Below, piece after piece: positions 7,753 through 16,500 of a DNA stretch of 32,999 nt (positions are counted from its first letter, which is position 1; every line of letters begins with the position of its first letter). The stretch is from an uncultured Microscilla sp. Its GTDB lineage: Bacteria > Bacteroidota > Bacteroidia > Cytophagales > Microscillaceae. The notes below the pieces were generated by a model. That model saw only the letters and a program-made list of their open reading frames with translations. It did not search any database and was not told the DNA's origin. The position numbers and the translations under genes are program-made. The stretch is from NCBI RefSeq assembly GCF_947493425.1, contig NZ_CANLRP010000092.1, forward strand, positions 1 through 32,999, given 5' to 3'.

Positions 7753-9183
7753 ATGACAATGAAAAAACACTTCTTATTATTCAGTATATTTTCTTTGCTG
7801 ATGTTTGCCCCTTCTTTATTTGCGCAAAGCCTAAGTTTGCCTGCTACCAATACCGATGCTAAAGCCCAACAAATAATTGACCGCTACCTACAGGCTATAG
7901 GGGGACGCGATAATTTGGCAAAGGTTGTGAGCTGGAAAATCTTTGGCAAGATAAAGAGTAAAGGGGTAACAGTCGCCCTGAGCGTTACTCTCAAATATGA
8001 TAAAGTACGTATGGATATGGAAGCTATAGGCCAACACTTTGTTCAAGCCTATGACGGAAAAGATACCTGGGAGGTGAATCCTATGGAAAATGAGGGTAAA
8101 CCCCGCTACACGCTCAACTCCAAACCTAATGCATTAATCACCATTAATATGTTTTACCCTATGTTTTTGATTGGCAGAGACCGAAACCTGGCGGCATACG
8201 ACAGCACGGGTACCTGGCAGGGCAAACAAGTACAGGTGTTACATTATGGCAAAGGAATAGAACAAAAAGTATATTATTTTAGCAAAAAAACGGGGCTATT
8301 ACTCTATCGCAAAACCTTTAGTATGGTTACCAATATTTCAGGCTATGCCAAACAGAAAAATGAACTGGGGCTTTATTTGCCCACAGGCATAAAAACAGAG
8401 ACTCCAGGCGGTGTTTTTGTTATAGACAGTACCCAAGCCAACCCCGAAGTAGCAGATAGTATATTTACCTACAATAGCAAAACAAGTTATACTACCAATC
8501 AGTTTGCACATTTGATCACTGAAGGTGAAACTCTGAAGCCTGACCCTGCGCTTACGGCAGAGCAGATTTTGGCGAAACATGCCAAAGTAAAAGCTGATAT
8601 AGACCAAGGAGTAAAAAGTATACAAATAGAGTGTACAGTGTTTTTTAATAAATCAAAAAAAGGCTTTCCTATGTATTTTGTTTCGTTGTTGGAAGAGAAC
8701 AAAGAGTATGTGGAGATAAAGCTGGGAGATAAGGCATTTAAATCGGCTAAAAACGAAGGTGTTTCTTGGGAGATCAACCCATTTAAATCGAAAGAGCCAA
8801 GAATTCTAAAAAAAGAGGAGAAGATAAGCTTTAATTTCTCTGACAGTGAGCTAGTCAATTACAAGAAGAACGGGCACGAAATCAAATACGTCTCCAGAGT
8901 GTATATTGGTCAGACACTTTGCCACAAAATAGCTCTTTTGAAAGGCAAAGACACTACTACTTATTCTTACCTGGATGCCCAGACCTATGCGGTGATAAAA
9001 AGTAAAGGTGAAGAAGGTACTGGTTATTTCTTAAAACAAGAACGTACAGATGGGCGATTGTTGCCAAAATTTATGTATATGATTAAGGAAGGGGGCATGC
9101 ACCTTATTGTCAAAGTAGATAAATATACCTTCAATGCTCCAGTAAACCACCAATTGTTTGAGTTTCCGGGCAGAAAAAAATAG
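7753..9183 (+). CDS. Exported protein with two LolA/LolB-like halves
   Basis: 476-residue protein with a signal peptide (FLLFSIFSLLMFAPSLFAQ, cleavage near residue 25). ATG at 7753 gives MTMKKHF; ATG at 7759 is equally possible. Two related halves are visible. Residues about 38-240 start with AQQIIDRYLQAIGG and include the segment DGKDTWEVNPMENEGKPRYT. Residues about 265-470 start with AEQILAKHAKVK and include EGVSWEINPFKSKEPRI. The beta-rich pattern and the 'AxxIIDxYLxAxGG' opening are like the outer-membrane lipoprotein-sorting (LolA/LolB-like) proteins abundant in Bacteroidota, many of which bind lipids or are only structurally related. No catalytic motif is visible. A strong terminator follows, so it is likely monocistronic. 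Confidence 0.7.
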   Translation: MTMKKHFLLFSIFSLLMFAPSLFAQSLSLPATNTDAKAQQIIDRYLQAIGGRDNLAKVVSWKIFGKIKSKGVTVALSVTLKYDKVRMDMEAIGQHFVQAYDGKDTWEVNPMENEGKPRYTLNSKPNALITINMFYPMFLIGRDRNLAAYDSTGTWQGKQVQVLHYGKGIEQKVYYFSKKTGLLLYRKTFSMVTNISGYAKQKNELGLYLPTGIKTETPGGVFVIDSTQANPEVADSIFTYNSKTSYTTNQFAHLITEGETLKPDPALTAEQILAKHAKVKADIDQGVKSIQIECTVFFNKSKKGFPMYFVSLLEENKEYVEIKLGDKAFKSAKNEGVSWEINPFKSKEPRILKKEEKISFNFSDSELVNYKKNGHEIKYVSRVYIGQTLCHKIALLKGKDTTTYSYLDAQTYAVIKSKGEEGTGYFLKQERTDGRLLPKFMYMIKEGGMHLIVKVDKYTFNAPVNHQLFEFPGRKK

Positions 9184-9237
9184 CGTACAATGGTGCCGTA
9201 GTTTTAGAAAACCGCAAAAAATACGAGAAGAAATGAC

Positions 9238-9274
9238 AAATTACGAGGTACTTAGGTACTTCGTAATTTTTTTT
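9238..9274 (+). terminator. Terminator after the LolA-like gene
   Basis: AAATTACGAGGTAC (9238-9251) pairs with GTACTTCGTAATTT (9256-9269), a 14-bp stem with one G-T pair and a four-base loop, followed by T-rich sequence to 9274. Same outer stem bases as the terminator at 7407. Confidence 0.85.
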
Positions 9275-9308
9275 GGCGCAGAAGCTGTTTTTGAATGAAT
9301 ACAAAAGT

Positions 9309-9349
9309 AAAAAGTCTCTCAAATAGCATGTGTATTTGAGAGACTTTTT
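9309..9349 (-). terminator. Terminator of rpmE2, bidirectional
   Basis: A perfect 17-bp stem: positions 9309-9325 pair with 9333-9349 around a seven-base loop. A and T runs on the two sides give a U-tract in both directions. It lies 25 bases beyond the L31 stop on the minus strand and would also back up the terminator of the convergent plus-strand gene. Confidence 0.9.
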
Positions 9350-9373
9350 GATGATATAAACAAAGTGTGAAGC

Positions 9374-9646
9374 TTATGCCTCTTTTTCTGTTTTGTTATC
9401 ACTTTTCTTTTTAAATCTACGGTTGAACTTCTCAACACGTCCCGCGGTATCCAAAAGCACATTTTTACCAGTGTAAAAAGGGTGAGATTCAGAAGTTACT
9501 TCAAGCTTTACCAATGGGTAAGTATTGCCATCTTCCATCGTAATAGTATCTTTTGCTTCGATAGTAGAACGAGTGATGAATTTAAATCCATTAGAGGTAT
9601 CTGTAAAAACAACGTCTCTATATTCAGGATGAATATCTTTTTTCAT
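9374..9646 (-). CDS. rpmE2: 50S ribosomal protein L31, type B
   Basis: 90 residues. It begins MKKDIHPEYRDVVFTD and contains the family hallmarks FKFITRST, YPLVKLEVTSESHPFYTGK and RVEKFNRRFKKK. It lacks the four zinc-binding cysteines of the type A protein, so it is the zinc-independent B form, located in the large ribosomal subunit near the subunit interface. In many bacteria the B form replaces the zinc form under zinc limitation, but in Bacteroidota it is commonly the only copy, so zinc control should not be assumed. A TAAATTTG -7 element lies about 50 bases upstream and a perfect terminator follows. The gene appears to be transcribed alone. Confidence 0.95.
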   Translation of the reverse strand: MKKDIHPEYRDVVFTDTSNGFKFITRSTIEAKDTITMEDGNTYPLVKLEVTSESHPFYTGKNVLLDTAGRVEKFNRRFKKKSDNKTEKEA

Positions 9647-9697
9647 TTCTCTTCAGTATTTTAAATAATTATAATGACTTCTCATTCAAAAGGCTTG

Positions 9698-9705
9698 CAA
9701 ATTTA
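9698..9705 (-). promoter_or_regulatory. Putative -7 element of rpmE2 promoter
   Basis: On the minus strand the sequence reads TAAATTTG, an exact match to the Bacteroidota -7 consensus TAnnTTTG. A T-rich GTTTT lies about 20 bases upstream in place of the -33 TTTG. The distance leaves a 5' leader of roughly 45 bases before the ATG at 9646. Confidence 0.5.
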
Positions 9706-9812
9706 GGTATTTTTACCAAAAGAGTAAAACATCTTTCGATAAAACTTCATATTTTATCGGCTCGCCTGCTTTATTCATCCTTACTGCTGGTTTGCATTTA
9801 TTCAAGTAAGCC

Positions 9813-10235
9813 CTATTTGTCTTTTACTTCTACCTTTATACGATGGATATTGCGCACATCGCCTCTGAACTTTTCGGTCACCTTTAAAATGGCGTGTCCT
9901 GGCTTAGCTGCCTCAAAAACATAGGTTTTGATCGCTTCATCTCCCCCACTCATGTGACTTTTCTCTGGGTTTTTGTAAGTATAGTTTGACTCGACAAACT
10001 TGAGCACAACATCGTTTTGTACAAGAACACTCACTGTATAGCCTACCGAACCATGCACCGATGCTTCATAATAGGCTTTTTGTCCCTTTGTAAGGCTCAC
10101 TTCACCTTGAAGTGCCGAGAGTTTTACCATGTTTTTTTTAGGCTGATTTTTTTTAGCCTGGCTGTTTTGTGCTGTCGAGCAGCTCCACAGTACGCACAAG
10201 GCAAATACCAGCCACAGGTAGTTCATTTGCATCAT
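9813..10235 (-). CDS. Lipoprotein with chagasin-like (I42 protease inhibitor) domain
   Basis: 140-residue predicted lipoprotein. The frame is open to a TTG at 10334, but the ATG at 10235 starts a proper lipoprotein signal (NYLWLVFALCVLWSC), with Cys about residue 18 as the lipidation site; ATG at 10226 is an alternative. A Gln/Asn/Lys linker follows, then a domain of about 95 residues with GYTVSVL, VVLKFVESNY, MSGGDEAIKTYVFEAAKPG and HAILKVTEKF. These match the strand and loop pattern of chagasin-family inhibitors of papain-like cysteine proteases (NPTTGY loop, GxGG loop, A..PGxAxL strand). The first inhibitory loop here is SVGYT, and the RPW loop is only loosely conserved (KFRGD). Inhibitor activity is an inference; it may simply be an Ig-like lipoprotein. 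Confidence 0.65.
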   Translation of the reverse strand: MMQMNYLWLVFALCVLWSCSTAQNSQAKKNQPKKNMVKLSALQGEVSLTKGQKAYYEASVHGSVGYTVSVLVQNDVVLKFVESNYTYKNPEKSHMSGGDEAIKTYVFEAAKPGHAILKVTEKFRGDVRNIHRIKVEVKDK

Positions 10236-10412
10236 ATATTTTATAGGTTTTAAGGGTATTGAGGCAAGCAAGTTACATAAAAAGTGGTGATGCAGGGGGG
10301 TATAGTTCACCAATGGCAACTTTAGCACACCCAATCTAAGGTTTGGGTTTATAAAGGATGCATACTGGCAAATTATTCACGATGGTTTATTTATAATGAT
10401 GACTGCGCCACA

Positions 10413-10448
10413 AAAAAGCCCCTATCTGTTTGTTGATAAAGGCTTTTT
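10413..10448 (-). terminator. Terminator after the small zinc-finger gene
   Basis: AAAAAGCC (10413-10420) pairs with GGCTTTTT (10441-10448); an inner TATC/GATA pair shortens the loop. On the minus strand the stem is followed by a T run, eight bases beyond the stop of the gene at 10456. Confidence 0.75.
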
Positions 10449-10455
10449 ATCTTGC

Positions 10456-10611
10456 CTAAGCATCTACCCAGTTATCAGTAGAAAACTTAGAGATTTGCAC
10501 TTTTCCGCAACGAAGACATACTCTTTTCAAACTATCACCCTTCCACTCATGTCCTAAGATGCGACAACGAAGAGGCGTTTTGGGTTTTGATTCTTTCTCT
10601 TGCTCTTCCAT
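10456..10611 (-). CDS. Small zinc-binding-motif protein, DUF1660-like
   Basis: 51 residues from the ATG at 10611, or 62 from a GTG at 10644. An acidic/Lys-rich start is followed by LRCRILGHEWKGDSLKRVCLRCGKVQ, giving a Cys-x4-His ... Cys-x2-Cys arrangement that could hold one zinc ion. The pattern 'CrilGHkW..krvClRCGk' resembles the small DUF1660 family known from phage and bacterial genomes. Function is unknown. The gene has its own terminator at 10413. I prefer ATG because the extra residues before it show no motif. Confidence 0.6.
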   Translation of the reverse strand: MEEQEKESKPKTPLRCRILGHEWKGDSLKRVCLRCGKVQISKFSTDNWVDA

Positions 10612-11019
10612 ATCATTCTTTATGTTAATTTGGATATCAGTCACTGTTTAGCCAAGCAAAGTACGCTTATTTTTTCAAAATTTTAAAACGGTTATGGTGT
10701 TTTATTTTGAAGTTTTTGACCAAAAAGACTGGCAAAGTAGTTGAATGAAACTTTTTTCGTGTAAAGTTAAATTTTCCTTAAATATACGCTAGTATTAAAG
10801 AGGAAATCTAATATTTTTTTTATAATAAAGGAAATAACAGGAAGGCTTTTATAAAAAATAACTGAGGTATATTTGAGCACACAGACAAATGCCCTCCACA
10901 CTAAGGTTAGGCTGTAGTAGCTTGATAACCAGCACATCAACAATGACCAATTTTAGGCAATAAGTCAACCAACCCTCCATTATTGCTTCCCGCAAACTGC
11001 ACAACGCGGACTAAAGCAC
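10612..11019. other. AT-rich noncoding spacer
   Basis: About 400 bases without a supportable gene on either strand. The middle (10740-10870) is very AT-rich. It lies between the zinc-finger gene start and the end of the MESH1-like gene (both minus strand), so it should contain the promoter of the former. I see no clear hairpin or repeat. Confidence 0.5.
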
Positions 11020-11577
11020 CTAACTTACCTTGTAATAAGCTTTGGCTTTGTAAATCCATTCGTCAAACAGATTTTCCATAGGTTGGTTCACCCCTCTGAT
11101 GCCTGCTATTACATCGCTTGCCCACTGAAGATATTCCAGTTTTCGGTCTAACGACCAATTATCAGGTGGGTTGATTACCAGGTCGCGCACATTGCATATT
11201 TTATCGGCCAGCTTTAACAACTTGGCATCATATGAAGCAAAGGGAGAGGTTTCTATTTGCAGCTGTTTGCGGGCTTCCCAAAACAAGTTTTTATCGTCGG
11301 TTACTTCCATTACCAACGCTGCCACGTCATCGCCAAACACTCGCTTTATTTCTTCTTCGGTTGTGTTGGTATCTTCTATAGTATCGTGCAAAATGGCCGC
11401 AATCAATAAATTGGTGTTGTACGCTTGTCCGGTTTCTATCAACACATGGGCTACCTGTATTGGGTGGTTGATGTAGGGAATGTTCTGGGGTCCCTTTCTG
11501 CGTTGATCTTTATGTTTAAAAGCCGAAAACTCCAGTGCCTTAAACAACGCTGGCATGTCAATCATTTTGTCAGACAT
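11020..11577 (-). CDS. Stand-alone HD-domain (p)ppGpp hydrolase, MESH1-like
   Basis: 185 residues, the size of single-domain small alarmone hydrolases, with no synthetase, TGS or ACT domain. The HD phosphohydrolase motifs are all present: INHPIQVA (H38), HDTIED (H64, D65, E68, D69) and LKLADKICNVRDL (D125, N129). HKDQRRKG near residues 22-29 is the typical RelA/SpoT-type entry segment. Family knowledge: these Mn-dependent enzymes remove the 3'-pyrophosphate of ppGpp; animal MESH1 also acts as an NADPH phosphatase. Here it would act in the cytoplasm, trimming the stringent response independently of a long RelA/SpoT protein presumed elsewhere on the chromosome. It starts 36 bases after the stop of the gene at 11614 and is probably co-transcribed with it. 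Confidence 0.85.
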   Translation of the reverse strand: MSDKMIDMPALFKALEFSAFKHKDQRRKGPQNIPYINHPIQVAHVLIETGQAYNTNLLIAAILHDTIEDTNTTEEEIKRVFGDDVAALVMEVTDDKNLFWEARKQLQIETSPFASYDAKLLKLADKICNVRDLVINPPDNWSLDRKLEYLQWASDVIAGIRGVNQPMENLFDEWIYKAKAYYKVS

Positions 11578-11613
11578 AAATTGTTTTTTTGGTTATATGA
11601 GCTCTAAAAGCTC

Positions 11614-12105
11614 TTATGTTACATCAGGTTCTTGCGGCAATAGCCTGTCTTTCCTCCAGCCACTCAATCTGTCAAGTACACAGTCGGCGATCAGGTCTGC
11701 CTGTTCGGTAGAATATTGGTGATGATACTCCACAAACACAAAAAAATCGTTGAATATCTCATATATTTTCTTTTTTGAAACTCCTTTAAACGACAATTGA
11801 TACACGTAGGCTTCCAAGGCAACAAAGTCATGTGTATCTAAATAACTACGTAATAATGTCCGATGTTTTTTAAGATTGTTCAGGCGCCTTTTCATCTGGC
11901 GCATATACTTGTATACATAAGGCTGCGATACTTCCAGGCAAGCCTCATGGTGATTATACCACACCAAAAGCAACTCATGGGTGGCATCATAGCTACACCC
12001 TTCCCCCATTAGTTTATGCATCATCAGATGCAATACCCTGGTAGCATTTTCTGACTGAAGAATCTCATCAAAACTACGCGAAGCTATTTGAATTGCTTTG
12101 CTCAT
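11614..12105 (-). CDS. Uncharacterised helical protein upstream of the alarmone hydrolase
   Basis: 163 residues, not recognised. It is soluble, predicted largely alpha-helical, without signal peptide or membrane segment. It is rich in Tyr, His and charged residues (LLVWYNHHEACLEV, YVYKYMRQMKRRLNNLKKHR, YEIFNDFFVFVEYHHQ) and ends LPQEPDVT. No Cys or His metal motif is obvious. It lies 36 bases upstream of the MESH1-like gene in the same direction, so the two are likely one transcript and this protein may be functionally linked to alarmone turnover; that is inference from position only. Confidence 0.65.
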   Translation of the reverse strand: MSKAIQIASRSFDEILQSENATRVLHLMMHKLMGEGCSYDATHELLLVWYNHHEACLEVSQPYVYKYMRQMKRRLNNLKKHRTLLRSYLDTHDFVALEAYVYQLSFKGVSKKKIYEIFNDFFVFVEYHHQYSTEQADLIADCVLDRLSGWRKDRLLPQEPDVT

Positions 12106-12340
12106 ATAATTTTATTCACTTGACAAGTCTGTCACTTTTAATGAACTTGTTTACGGTTTATGCTTTGAGAGCAAAAATTTAATTTTTGATTTCAGGCGAG
12201 GCGTGTAAGACGGAGTTTAGCAACGCTAAATCAGGGCTAAATCAGGGCTAAATAAGTATTTACACAACGATGCATGTAATCAAAAAGCTAGTACCTCAAC
12301 CTCTAAATACCTGACACATTATTTCGGCGATATTCGCGCC

Positions 12341-12401
12341 CTGACTTTACTTAAAAAATATCGCGTAGCTATGGCTATGCTCAATTTTTGAAGTTTGTCA
12401 G
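12341..12401. repeat. Imperfect 61-bp palindrome
   Basis: The left arm starts CTGACTTTACTTAAAAAAT and the right arm ends ATTTTTGAAGTTTGTCAG. They meet at a core GTAGCTATGGCTATGC. The arms match imperfectly but start to end. The core resembles the CATAGC...GCTATG centre of the larger palindrome at 25465-25629. Confidence 0.55.
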
Positions 12402-12451
12402 AGAACAAATCTCATCCAAAATAAATAGTGCATTTACTTAGAGGATAAGGT

Positions 12452-12519
12452 ACTAGTGCATTGGGTACTAAGTTACTCACATATTCTTTGGCGACTTATT
12501 TAATCCCCAATGCACTAGT
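12452..12519. repeat. Perfect 14-bp inverted repeat with 40-base loop
   Basis: ACTAGTGCATTGGG at 12452-12465 is the exact reverse complement of 12506-12519. The loop is AT-rich and has no ORF. No target-site duplication is obvious around the arms. Confidence 0.7.
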
Positions 12520-12590
12520 TTTGAATCATTTGGAGAACCGCAGCCCTTTAGGGCAAGCTCAGCGAAGCTAAACCTTCAACAAGCTCAATA

Positions 12591-13316
12591 CTACTTTTGT
12601 TTGGTCAATTGCCATACGCCATGTGGATTAAAAAACAAATCATCTTCAGGGTATTTGTCATAATATACATGCTTGAGCACATACTTGGGTTTTTCTGTTG
12701 TCAAAGCAAACGTATGATCATTGGCAAGCTGAAGGTCATCCATGAGCAACGATACCAAAAAAACATCTAGTACTTGCAGTTGCCCATCGTTTACCCCGTT
12801 GTCTCCTATAAAAAAAACCTGTCCTTCAGGGTAACCAATCACTTGCATGCCGTAAGATAAATAAAAATGATGGTCTTTTACAATAGTTACAAAAGCCCGG
12901 TACAAATCTATCAGCTCATTGTTTTCGATCAATCGTTGCCAGTCTTTTTTAAGGTGTGCCACCCCCGAAGATTCTATTTTTACGGCAATACCGCCCGCAT
13001 TGAGCAAAGCCCCTCCTGCCTTGAGCAGTTCGCTGGCAAAAGCCGGGGTACCCGCCTCACCTATAATATATACAGTACAAGTGTGCTTGTCTACAGCTTG
13101 TATGTCTTCATCTGTAAAAGTTTTACGCCCACAATAAGCATAAGAAATCTTTAAGTCAGGGTCGTGGTCATATACCTCAAGCTCAAAAAAAGCCTGAGTT
13201 TTGGTGTTTATCAATGTACTACCAGCACAAATAAAGTTGTCATTGCAAGCTGCAATCAATTTTGGTATTTCTTCATGGCTTTTCCAATAGCCCGGTACCC
13301 CAATTACTGCTTTCAT
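12591..13316 (-). CDS. Uncharacterised protein, possibly DUF4261-like
   Basis: 241-residue soluble protein beginning MKAVIGVPGYWKSHEEIPKL, without signal peptide or membrane segment. The middle contains LLNAGGIAVKIESSGVAHLKKDW and then FVTIVKDHHFYLSYGMQVIGYPEGQVF. The combination of an 'AGGiAVKIEssGvAH' segment and a later 'YGMxxxGxPE' segment is reminiscent of DUF4261 proteins, a family without assigned biochemical role; this match is by eye. No catalytic residues can be assigned. It stands alone between a repeat-rich spacer and the large carboxypeptidase gene, all on the minus strand but separated by about 195 bases. Confidence 0.6.
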   Translation of the reverse strand: MKAVIGVPGYWKSHEEIPKLIAACNDNFICAGSTLINTKTQAFFELEVYDHDPDLKISYAYCGRKTFTDEDIQAVDKHTCTVYIIGEAGTPAFASELLKAGGALLNAGGIAVKIESSGVAHLKKDWQRLIENNELIDLYRAFVTIVKDHHFYLSYGMQVIGYPEGQVFFIGDNGVNDGQLQVLDVFLVSLLMDDLQLANDHTFALTTEKPKYVLKHVYYDKYPEDDLFFNPHGVWQLTKQK

Positions 13317-13449
13317 TTTTTAATCCGTCGATTTAGCCCTTATATAGTCGAATTTTCGAAAGTTAATTCAAAATGTTCAAAATCCCTATTGTAGCCACGG
13401 GTGTTGGCTTTCGCCCAATGGCTGCTAAATATTTTATACAAAGAAAGCC

Positions 13450-13472
13450 TGCCCAATAATATATTGAACAGA
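13450..13472 (-). terminator. Possible terminator of the carboxypeptidase gene
   Basis: On the minus strand CTGTTCAAT (13472-13464) can pair with ATTGGGCAG (13458-13450) using two G-U pairs. The stem is followed by GCTTTCTTTG. It lies about 40 bases beyond the stop at 13512. The U-tract is imperfect. Confidence 0.4.
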
Positions 13473-13511
13473 CTTCATCTAAAAACTACCTTGTTTGTTG
13501 TAAAGTAGTGC

Positions 13512-16500
13512 TTATCCTCCTACAACAAATCTTTTGGTAGTATGATGCTGTGGAGTGTATAATTCAAGAAAATACACACCTGCCGGTAAATCACCTACTT
13601 TGACTTGTCCGTTGGTCACTTTGCCCTGCTTGATGGCTTGCCCGGTAGCATTTCTGACGGTAAAAGTTGCCTTTACAAAATGCACTGACCTGCTTTTTAG
13701 CTGTAGTATTCCCCCTTTAGGCATTGGGTTAGGGTACAACTCTATTTCGTCAAATTGAGCCGTTGCCTGTCCACTCATTCGAGCACTTGCCTTGCTGCCA
13801 ATATTTACGGTGTAATCTTCTACCTCACCATACGTAAAGTTTTCGCACGAAGTAGGTACCCCATTGTATTTCATTGACACCCGCATACGGGTAGCACCTG
13901 ACAATGCCGTAGATGGAATAGCAATGGTACCCGATACTGGAGTATTTCTGGTCGCACTTTGGGTAAACACCTGCTCTCCGGCATCGGTAAAGTCACCGTC
14001 TTGGTTAAAATCAATCCAAACACTGTAGCCCTCATTATACACCGTACCTGTCCAGGTAGGAGTAATGATAATGGCATTGCTACTGCCTTTGGCTACAGTA
14101 GCCACCAGTGAGGTAAAGTCGGTGTAGCCATTGCCATCGCCCGAAGTATTGTCAATACTGCCAAACTGCACCTTGCCAATGTATTCATCATTTACATTAT
14201 TACCCTTAGAGGCACAATAAGTAATCGTTACCGCCAAGGTAGTAGCACCTACACTATTGCTGAGAGCAGAGGTATTGCCTGCGGCATCTTTAGCTTTTAC
14301 CGCAAAGGTATAACTCGTATTGGCAGCCAAACCAGTGGCAGTATAAGTAGTCGCGTTGACCGTGGCTAATAGGTTGCCACCCTGATATACTTCATATCCG
14401 GTGACGCCTATATTGTCGCTGGCAGCACTCCAGGCCAAACCCACGCTATTGGCAGTTACCCCGGTAGTCGCAAGGTTGGCAGGCACAGTAGGCGCTTGAG
14501 TATCTGGGGTAGATACCGAAGAGCTGATACGTACATTGTCTATGGCAAGGTCGCTGCGCCAGCTAGAGCCGGTTTTGCCCTTGAACTGTAGCTTGATAAC
14601 CGACCCGGCATAAGCGCTCAAATCTACAATGGCGTTGTTCCACGCATTGCCTACTTGACCACTTTTGTTCCATACAGTGGTATAAGTGGCTCCGTCGTTG
14701 GTGCTCACCAATACTTCCAATGTTCCCATGTTGCTGCCATACATGTGATAGCCAAACTCTAGCCTGGCTTCTGAAAGACTGCTCAAATCTACACAAGGGC
14801 TGTTGAGCAAAGCTATTTTATTGGGGCTACCCGATGCATTAGATGAGGCTTCGAGATACAAATAATAATCACCGCTTTGCGCACTCGAAGGGCCAGTACC
14901 ATTAGAGGGGGTGCTGCCCGAATAACGTCTCCAATCGATGTTGTCGTTGGTGGCGTTGTTCCAAACTCCTAAACCACCTTCAAAGCTCTCAACATAAGGA
15001 AAGTTGTTAATGCCTGCACAAGCCTGGGTAGCTGGAGTAGTAAAACTAAATGAAGCGCTATAGGCCGAGGTGGCACCGCTTGTACATTTGCTACGTACCT
15101 GTGCCTCGTATTGGGTAGACGCAGCCAAGCCTGATATATCAACGCTTGCGGTGCCCGACGAAACGGTAGTCCAATTGCTGCTGCCTGCCACCCGGTAGCG
15201 TACATCGTAGCTAGAGGCGGAGTTGGCAACCCAGGTCAGGGTAGCGGTGGTGGGTTGTACATTAGACGAAGCCAATCCAGTAGGTGCGGCTCCGGCTATA
15301 GGGGTAAGTTGCACATTTTTTACAATGGCTTGCTGGTCGCCAATGGTGACCCCACTAATGGTAACTGATTGATAACAGGCTGCTTCTACCAAAATACTGT
15401 AAGTACCCGCCTTGATTGGTCGATAGTAATCGCCTTCTGGCAATTCGGTGGGCACCCACGACTCATATCCCTCTTTGCCTACTACAGTTACTTTAGCCGC
15501 TATGGGCTGGTTGGTCACGGCATCGGTCACCACCCCACGAATACCGTAGTTTACCTGATTGAGCAACCCAAGCAAAGCATCACGGTTGTAGTTCCAGTAG
15601 TTTACCAACTGGCTGGCGGCCGGGGTTTTAGCATTTGATAGTTCAATGGTTAGTTCACGTCCTTTTTGATAAAAAATCTGCCAGTCCTGACGTCCACCCT
15701 GTACCTCATACCAGGCGTAGCCATTGGTAATGCCGTTGTTACGATCGTCGAAGTAACCGTTGGGGCTGTTTACCTGACAATGGTCGCGGTATTCTTCAGA
15801 AATATGCACGAAGTAATCTTTGTCGGGGTGATTGCCTGCGTAAGTATCCCAGGCATAATTTACCAGTTCAATGCCTCCGTGAAAGTTGGCCGACAACACA
15901 AAGTGCTTGTTGGCAGCAAAGTTCATAAAAGCCTGTGTTTCTACCTGATAACTATTGCCATCGGGGTGTGCGCCATCATCAGGGTCAGGATAGTTGCGGT
16001 TGAGGTCTACATTGTTGGCATTGCCACGGGTAGCGTTGGCCACCGAAGTATTGCCAGGGCTATTGCGAAAAGTACCATCAGGGTTTGCCAAAGGGTTGAT
16101 CCATACTTCGTTGTTGTCCAATAAGAACTTGATCTCGGCGTGACGTGGGTGGGTAGCATCGTTATAAGCCTTGAGCAAATAATCGATCAGGTTGAGCATC
16201 ATAGGGTAGCCAGCTATTTCATCGCCGTGCATCGACGAGGTAAACATTACCCTGGGTTCTTGCTCGTTGGCGCTTACGTTGTCAGAGAGTTTTACAAACA
16301 ACAAAGATTTATCGCCTTCGGTAGTGGCACCAATGTTTTCTACTTTGCACAATGTTGGATTGTTTGAGGCAAAAGCATTCATCATTGCCTCATAGTCGGC
16401 ATAGGTAGGATAAGCAGTGAGCGGAAAAGTGGTAGCGCGCACGGCAAGGTCAGAAGTCATCGTTCTTTTGCCCACCACATTGTCGGCAACGGCTACTTTA

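Larger units (their letters stand above)
12106..12590. other. Noncoding region rich in inverted and tandem repeats
   Basis: 485 bases without a gene. It contains: 2.6 tandem copies of the 11-mer GCTAAATCAGG from 12225; an imperfect palindrome at 12341-12401; a perfect 14-bp inverted repeat with arms 12452-12465 and 12506-12519; and a short palindrome GCCCTTTAGGGC at 12543-12554 followed by AGCT...AGCT. The last one lies just beyond the stop of the minus-strand gene at 12591 and may contribute to its termination. Confidence 0.6.

Noticed and set aside
12225..12253. 2.6 copies of an 11-base tandem repeat, considered as CRISPR-like or iteron array
   Set aside because: Too few copies, no spacers, no cas or replication gene nearby.
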